From: Corythucha ciliata
Lineage: Eukaryota > Arthropoda > Insecta > Hemiptera > Tingidae
Direction: 5' to 3'
Length of the DNA stretch: 64,000 bases
Assembly (NCBI GenBank): GCA_038030265.1
Contig: CM075938.1
Span: 16,097,009 to 16,161,008, forward strand
Shown here one piece after another: positions 57,270 to 64,000 of the stretch. A program made the translations under genes and the position numbers. The notes under the pieces were generated by a model that saw only the letters and a program-made list of their open reading frames with translations, ran no database searches and was not told the origin of the DNA. The first letter of the stretch is position 1; each line of letters begins with the position of its first letter.

Positions 57270-59594
57270 TAGTGATGCACGAGACCGAGATGAGACCATC
57301 GTTTCTGGAGCGAGACCGAAACCAAGTTTTCTTGTCTCGAGCCGAGACCGAAACCAAGTTTTCTTGTCTCGAGCCGAGACCGCTATTTTCGAGACGAGAC
57401 CGAGACTGGTCTCGGTCTCGGAATTAAAAGAATGAAAAAATGATGGCTCATTTATGAGTACAGAACATTTTAACAATGAAATGACCTCGTTTCATGCTGA
57501 GACGGATATTTGTGTTGTGGGCCTCCGGGCTGTGGTGGATCCAAGGGGTGGACATATCCCCTCCCAACGCACATAATGACATAAAATAATGGGGAAAACT
57601 TGACTTTTTGTGAAATTAGTATCATAGGAAACACGCACATTTCTTCTTCTTTCACGAATTATACGTGATGGTTTTCGCACTGTTCAGGGAGGGAAGTGAT
57701 ACTTCCCCTTCCAGGTACCTCAACAGGGAAGTTGATTTTTACTTGAAAAGATGAGCTAGTTGAAAAAAGTATTTTCTTTTTCGCTCACTAGTGAAGGAAA
57801 ATAAGGCAGAATGCCAATAACTTGACATTTTCCCTCGCAAGCGAAGGAAACAGAAAAGTTCTCACTCACTAGTGAGGGAAAGTGAAAAAAAGTTCTGTAT
57901 TCCATTAGCGTACCCTTTCCTACGAACACTTGCAAAAAAGACAATTGATATAGTTAGTATGGTCGCTTAGACTACGAGTCTTGTCTCGTTGAGTCTGTCT
58001 TCCCTCGTTGAGGTGCGTTAGAAACGAACCGACAACGTAGGCTCGTACGGCAACAGTTTCATGCATGCATTATAGACAATTGAACCTGTTGGTCGTGCGA
58101 AAAATAATATCCGCTACCCGTGGGGAAGAAGCTTTCACTCTGCTCGTTGTTCTTAGCTCACTCGGCACGTCTCGTGAGCCTAACACAACTCGTGAGTAAA
58201 ACTCCACTTCCCTCACTTGTAGTGAAATATACTATTATATCACTTGTCGCAGGAAAAATATCGTGCACAACTCAATTCACATGCTCGTACTTTTAGCCGA
58301 CTCGGCTTTGCCTCGCCATCCAAACAAAGTACTCGCAAGTAAAATGGCACTTACGTGTCTCGTTATGTGTAAGATACTATTTTTTTATAAAGCTGATTAT
58401 TTTAGAGCCTAGGGGATAAAACACTCACTTTATCGCCGAGGCCCAAAGAATCAGCCCATGTTTTACAAAATCAGCTCATGTTATAAAAAAAAAAATACTG
58501 TACACACCGCGTCAAAAAAGTGATTTTGGGGTCTCGAGAAAAGACCAGACTCGGCTATGCCTTGCCCGTCAATTTTTTTTTCTCGGCCACCAAAAAATCG
58601 CTTTCTTGCCTAGGCGTATAATCTACTATTCCTAAGATCATTCTTAATAAAGTGTTTGAGCAGATGTTCATCGTGCGTAATGTCCTATTTTACACACGCC
58701 GTGCGATAATGAGTTCACGGTAAAAGAGTTCACTCTTTACCGCACGGCGTGTGTAAAGTAGGTCTTTAAGCACGATGAACGGTGAGTGGAACCGTGGAAA
58801 TTTTATCCCAAATAGGTCAAAGTCAGTTGATTACGTTGGTGAATTGGTAGAAGAATTGAGGCAGGGAAGCCCGCTTTCATCTTACGGGCTTCCTTTGTTT
58901 CTTCTTTTTTATTTCTCTGAAATGAAGTTGTCTGGCTAATGGGAGACTTTACGGAACCGTTAAATTATATAATTATGAACCTAATTGGCTTTAATAGGCT
59001 TTGTACGATCGAAGGTTAAAAAAAAGCGTACGATCCTGAGGCGTATAATAGCACTACAAACTCTACCGATGATGGCACTCGACTTCGTCTCGTGTCACAA
59101 AACTTCGTGTCTCGTTCGTTAAAAGCTCCTTCATGCCTAGGTATCGTGATAAAAAAATGGGTTAGGGTTCCCGGGGGGCCGGTGAAATACAATGCAACCT
59201 ATGGGTGCCCGCGCACTAGGCAGCAAAGATTTCCAGGCTGGGGCAGCAAATAGAACAAGCCCAACTGCACAGCAGCCAACTGGCTGCCGCGGCCAGGCTG
59301 CTTAGTGCAAGGGAACCCTAATTTTGCGTTGGAAACTTCCCTGGAAGCATGAGAAGGAGGGCATCTCTGCCTCGTCGTGTCTGAGAAGGGAAGTCTCTGG
59401 CTTGAACTAAATGAGTTGGCATGTGCGAGAGTTTGAGTAGATCTCGTTGAATTCCCAACTGTTCACAGTTTTAAAGGTACGATTCTATTTGGGAGCCTCG
59501 AAACTGGAGATTTTCGAGACGAGACCGAGACTTGACCGACCGACTTTTCGTAATCGAGACCACTCAAGTCTCATCTCGGTCTCGTGCATCACTA
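57270..59594 (-). mobile_element. hAT-like transposon, copy 2, complete, 8-bp TSD
   Basis: A 2325-bp element with TIRs TAGTGATGCACGAGACCGAG at both ends, the TAGTG start matching the hAT terminal consensus. The perfect 8-bp duplication AACGGGGT lies at 57262-57269 and 59595-59602. Subterminal GAGACCGAGA repeats are dense at both ends. Noncoding. It is inverted relative to copy 1 (29440-31855) and provides empty sites for the SINE and hAT MITE found there. It carries its own foldback insert at 57948-58073. Confidence 0.95.
57948..58073. mobile_element. Short foldback-family insert with 10-bp TSD
   Basis: Begins TATAGTTAGTATGGTCGC and ends CATGCATGCATTAT, sharing ends and internal blocks with 60285-60564. 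It is flanked by AGACAATTGA (57938-57947, 58074-58083). hAT copy 1 has the unoccupied site (about 31527-31541). Most of one arm is missing. Confidence 0.85.
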
Positions 59595-59629
59595 AACGGG
59601 GTGGTGTGTAGGTAAAGGCGGATTGGTGA

Positions 59630-60115
59630 TTTGCATGAGCGTTTCGTTATAATTTCAACTGCGAATTAATGCTTTTTCTCCATTTAACCTCGAAGTTGCC
59701 TACACAAACCTCATATTGGCGTTTTATCAATTTCAGTCACGAATAATAAGGCCTTTTGTCATTTGTAGCTATATGTTCTTCGTATAAGTACTTGCCTTAA
59801 GCTTGAAGAGCACATAAGCGAGCCTTCTCAATTTTAGCCGCCTGTACAAGCCCCAGAAACAATGATTAGCGTATTTTCTCTTATTTTAGCCGCGAGGTTG
59901 CCTTAAGAATCCGCGAACCGGCGTTTTCTCAATGTTGTCCATGATTAGTTTGGCGTTCATCTCAATTTCAGCCGTGAATTTAGAATTTCCCCTCTTTTAG
60001 CCACGTGATTTTTTAGCGTTTTTCCTCCATTTCAGCCGCGTAAGGACTCACAGAAACTGGACATTACCGCTTTGTCTCAAATTCAGTCGTGGATTTGTCC
60101 ATGAGCTTTCTATAT
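59630..60115 (-). repeat. ~30-bp array (family 1), reverse
   Basis: Reverse units (TTTCTCCATTTAACCTCGAA, TTTTAGCCGC) directly beside the right TSD of hAT copy 2. Confidence 0.8.
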
Positions 60116-60284
60116 AGGAACGTGGCACACGGACCTGATAGTCCGCTCTGAAGTCGAGAATAATCGTCCAAAACCCACGACATCGACAAGGTTACGTTCC
60201 ATTTTTAGTGATGACGGCCCCTTATAGAGACGCTTAGGCCGGCACCGGGGAAAGAACGGCGGTAAAAACCTTAAAATCGATATT

Positions 60285-60564
60285 GTTAGTATGGTCGCTT
60301 AGACTACGAGGGTTAGTAGGTAATGCATGCATGAAACTGTAGCCGTAGGAGCCTACGTTGTCTGTCTTCCCTCGTTGAGGTGCGTTAGAAACGAACCGGT
60401 TTCGGCTGCTCGCCATCTTCAGCGTCTGTAAGTACTGTAAGTACTGAAGTTGTACTTACAGACGCTGAAGATGGCGAGCAGCCGAAACCGGTTCGTTTCT
60501 AACTTACCTCAACGAGGGAAGACAGACAACGTAGGCTCCTACGGCTACAGTTTCATGCATGCAT
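60285..60564. mobile_element. Foldback element with 113-nt arms, 18-bp TSD
   Basis: Arms 60323-60435 and 60452-60564 are inverted repeats with about two mismatches, starting ATGCATGCATGAAACTGTAG, around a 16-nt loop. A 38-nt leader (GTTAGTATGGTCGCTTAG...) precedes the left arm. The whole is flanked by AACCTTAAAATCGATATT (60267-60284) and the same 18 bases with one mismatch (60565-60582). No coding capacity. Confidence 0.9.
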
Positions 60565-60829
60565 AACCTTAAAATCGTTATTAACTAAAAAAAAAAATTT
60601 AAGGAACTCCTTAGGATGATGGAGGTAGGACATCCGGAGAGGTCGCATTCTACTCCACTTTTGACGTAGTTTTGCCCACATTTTTTTGTTACACTTATCC
60701 CGAACCCCCCTGTACATACTGGGGTGGCCACCCCAGGGTCTGCGGGCCAAGAAGGGCTATCATTTTCGATGTTGGATTTCAGCGCCCATCGGATTTTTGT
60801 GCAAATGAAAAACGCCCAATCGTGTCCAC

Positions 60830-61915
60830 TTAATCCAGACTAAAATTGAAAATAACGCTATTTTGGGGCTGGAATTGAGATAAACGGCTAATTCACAGCA
60901 GAAACTATTGAGAAAAATCTCTCATTCACGGACAGAAGTGCTAAATCACGGATAAAATTGAGAAAAATACACAGCCAATTCGCGAGGTAAAACGTTACTT
61001 CACTGCTAAAACTGAGAAAAAACTCTAAAATCGCGGATAAGTGAACAGTAACTCGCGTTTAAAATTGCGAAACACGCTAATTCACAGATGAAATAGTGAA
61101 AAATCCATAACTCACCAATGATTTTATAAGAAAAAACGCCGATTCGTAGGAATACATAAATTATCGGCTAATTCAGAACGCAAGTTCGTGGAATAATTTG
61201 GAAAAAAAGAAAACTCAAATTCGTTGTGAAAATTTAAGAAAAAGTGCTAAATCACGGATAAAATTGGGGAACATCGCTCTTAAGCTGCTAAAATCACGAA
61301 TTCATGGCTAAAAAGCGGAGAGAATCGCTAATTCCCATAAAATGGGGGAACATAGTTAATTCACCGATAGAATTGAGAAGAAGCGCTGACGTGTGACGTG
61401 GGGGGGTGCGCTATGTCGCAGCTTCTAGGTATCTTTGTGGCTGAAAGTGAACAAAATCACGGCTGAAATCTGCAGATGAAATTCATAAAAAGTTTTAATT
61501 CGTGGCAAAAATTGGATAGCAAAACTCTCATTGACGCCTTGTTAGGATGCTAAAATTAGTTAGAACTCACGTTTTTTGTGGTGTTCTTGGGGCAAGAACG
61601 AAAATCAAGAAACATGGCTATTTATGGGGTTAAACCGAGAACGCACAGAAATAAATTGAGTAATGGCGAGTCGCGGTTTCCAGAGGCAACTTCGTGGCTA
61701 AAATTAGAAAATATGGCGCTAATTCACAAGTGAAATCGCTCATTAGTGGCTGAAATTAGGAAAAACTCAAATTCATTGCAAGAAAAATCGCTAATTCGCA
61801 GCTGAAATGGGAATAAATCGCGAATTCGCGGCTAAAATGGAGACAAATCGTTATATTCACCGATGAAATTGAGAAGTGATGAAGTGCGGGAAAAATCACT
61901 AATCTGCGGCTCCTG
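60830..61915 (+). repeat. ~30-bp array (family 1), forward
   Basis: Forward units (CGCTAATTC, CGGCTAAAATTGAG) with long indels. A minus-strand frame shows HFSREFAIYSHFSCELAIF, a trace of the ten-residue period. Confidence 0.88.
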
Positions 61916-64000
61916 AAGGCAACTTCACCTAGGCGTTGGTGGAAGATTTGCCCGGGGGCGGCAAATGTGCAAGGCTGGCACTGCAATGAGCTGCCCGTGC
62001 GGGCACATTTTTATGGACATGGAAAACGCTATTATACTGTGGCTGGGTGTATGTGCTTGTTGAATTTATTGAACAGGCCTCAAGTGTGTTTTATTCAAAG
62101 CGTCACGGCCTTTTGCTACGATCCAAGTGTTGTGCTTGATTTGTGGGGGGGGGGGGCAAGAGGATGGGCCTGAGCTCTTACAACAAGGTTTATGTCAAAA
62201 GGTTGGCCGATGTGCTGTATAAGACAAAAAATGAAAAGTTCCGTCCGCATATTCGTGAAACTGCTGGTTTAATGGTCTTCCTATATTGTTTCTGATCATT
62301 ATTCACTCGAAGTTGCAAGTTTGGGCCCTTCTTTTTAAGTGACTGCGGGATCCGGTCTAGTCTGACATTACAACGCCCAAAGCCCGGCCAATATTACCTC
62401 GAAATTTCTCCACGCTAAGCTGAAAGTCACCCAAAGCCAGACGAACAGGTCCAGGAAGAACAGTGGGGTGGAACTTTGCGAAATTTGGAGCTTCCGAAAA
62501 AAAAAATCCCTCGCTTAATATCCGCAAAAATTGGAAGTTTTCTGACTAAGTTTACCGCGAAACTGGAAGTTCCCTTGCTGAATGCCCACGTAATTGCAAT
62601 TGAAGGATGTAATTTAAAGAAATTGTAATTTAAGGAAGGTGTAGAGTTCTTGGCCTTCATTTCCATGAAATTGCAAATTTTTGGGACTTTTTTTGAGGGC
62701 TCACAGCCCCCGAGCATTAGTCGGCTTAACAGCACCAAAGCCTATGCAGCGAATTGCCGCGACATTGCAACATTGCTGTAAATATCTGTGAAACATAAAT
62801 ATTAGAATGAACCCCGGCTGAATATCCACGAAATAGCGAGTTTTATGTTGTTTTTTTTACTGTTTTTATTTATTGATTTAGTGGTCGACGAAGCCATTTG
62901 AAGCGATCCACGAGAAATTTGAATTCTGGGCGTTTTTAGTGGGCTCTGGGCGTTTTAATTAGCCATTTTTCATATAATTTTAGCCGCATATTCCCGTATT
63001 CCTCTCCAGAACAGCACATAATATTAGCACCTTTTGTTCATTTCATTCGTGAAAAATCTGTTCAAATGCCGGTCCAAAAACCGGTAACCAACATCTTTAG
63101 TCCATTTTAGTCGTTAAGTATCCTCCATGGATCGCGTATTGGCTCTTGTTCTGATCGTTTAAGCCGCAAAGTTTACCCGGAAACGGTGAATCAGAGAAGT
63201 TTTAGGCATTTTTTTTTTCTCGCGGAGACGGGCCCATACAGTGGGCTCTTAAATACGCCTTTCTCATCAATTCAAGCCACGCACTTCACACATTACCGCT
63301 GTGTCCACCATTCCCGCGATGCCAGCGCTCACACGAAGCGCAAAATTGTGGAGCATGGCTCGCACAGGTGTGTTTCTGCCGTGTCAAAGCTCAAGAGCCT
63401 CTTAATCGCCGTACTTCTCTTGCAAGCCACTTCGCTCTCAAGAGATAAATTAAAGTAGCCGCAAAAATGTCCTTCAACATCGTTAGTGCGGGGGGGGGGG
63501 GAGCATGTCCCTATGATCCTCACCTTATTATTCACGAGGAGAGCGCCCGGCTGAACAAACTTATCCCCCGCCCCTTGAGCAAAACTCTGGATCTACGCCT
63601 GGGATACTGAAGGTGTCAAATCCATGAATTGGACTTCTTTAAAGTGCCCAGCCCCCGGAATCGCTTTTTTCCCCTGCGAAATTGACTTTTTATGCGAGCT
63701 CTTCATTCAGTGGCATAACCAGAGCATTACGCATGTTGGGAGGGGATTCAGGAGCGATTTCAGGACAAGACCTCAAAAATTGTAACTTAAGCACCCTAAT
63801 TCACAATATTTTGTCATCGTTAGCTGCAATTTTGCCTCAAACTTGACAATTAGCTATCGAAAAATCACAACGAAGACCGGAAACCTGCTAGAAATTCATC
63901 ACTGAATACTTTTGATCCATGAAATAACTGAAAATCAAGTCCGAGAAATCGAGAATGTGCTTCTTTCGATAAAATAGTTTGTTTTTGAGGCTTAGATAAT
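61916..64000. other. Mixed repeats and hAT-like right end
   Basis: About 62480-62830 holds a weak repeat on GAAATTGCAA and GAATATCC. About 62950-63150 has a few reverse family 1 units. CTGGATCTACGCCTG ending at 63601 is the inverse of a hAT-like terminus (CAGGCGTAGATCCAG), with no left partner found. G runs near 62144-62155 and 63490-63501. Nothing is recognised in the last 400 bases. Confidence 0.4.

Overview
The window is AT-rich animal DNA, most likely from an arthropod. The evidence is one intronless secreted trypsin-family gene, Ty3/Gypsy retrotransposons, a Penelope-like GIY-YIG fragment, a tRNA-derived SINE, an ORF1-only LINE, and many hAT-, CMC- and MITE-type DNA transposons. The species cannot be named from sequence alone. 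There are no operons, CRISPR arrays or rRNA genes. Only one intact protein-coding gene is well supported: a trypsin-family serine protease homolog at 48575-49429 (-). Its catalytic serine is replaced by aspartate, so it is probably a secreted pseudoprotease.

Layout. 1-2560 (-): decayed Ty3/Gypsy pol with RNase H deleted and a SINE inserted in its RT. 2961-3400 (-): Penelope-like endonuclease end. 3451-4376: inverted repeats and two tandem exon-like units. 4294-6587 and 7887-9735: a recent direct duplication, separated by a block extremely rich in CGGT/ACCG (6588-7880) that starts CACTGGG and resembles a CMC/EnSpm end. 10213-11445: two TIR elements. 16480-17850: first array of a degenerate ~30-bp repeat. 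18390-21490: a TIR element next to a second Ty3/Gypsy copy (-), deleted through RT/RNase H. 21594-23192: retroposon-like inserts and a TTAA MITE. 23555-25594: a hAT-like element, with perfect 8-bp TSD, whose body is made of the ~30-bp repeat. 28840-32340: repeat arrays interrupted by a hAT copy (29440-31855) that itself carries a SINE and a small hAT MITE. 32425-33730: a hAT element whose right target-site duplication was hit by a TTA-type MITE. 40230-40900: a second, 33-bp repeat family. 45503-47098: half-LINE. 48514-49676: the protease homolog with its signals. 50450-54750: the largest ~30-bp array, with orientation switches. 57270-59594: second hAT copy, inverted relative to the first, with perfect 8-bp TSD. 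60285-60564: foldback element with 113-nt arms. 60830-63601: more arrays and a hAT-like right end.

The window is best read as layered transposon insertions in a gene-poor region. Paired copies supply empty sites: duplication copy A versus B, and hAT copy 1 versus copy 2. These prove several insertions and give their order. The most unusual system is the family of ~30-33-bp repeats, which is spread over many loci in both orientations, is stop-free in one frame of its consensus, and in at least one case is the cargo of a hAT-like transposon. All boundaries and alignments were made by eye; none was computed.
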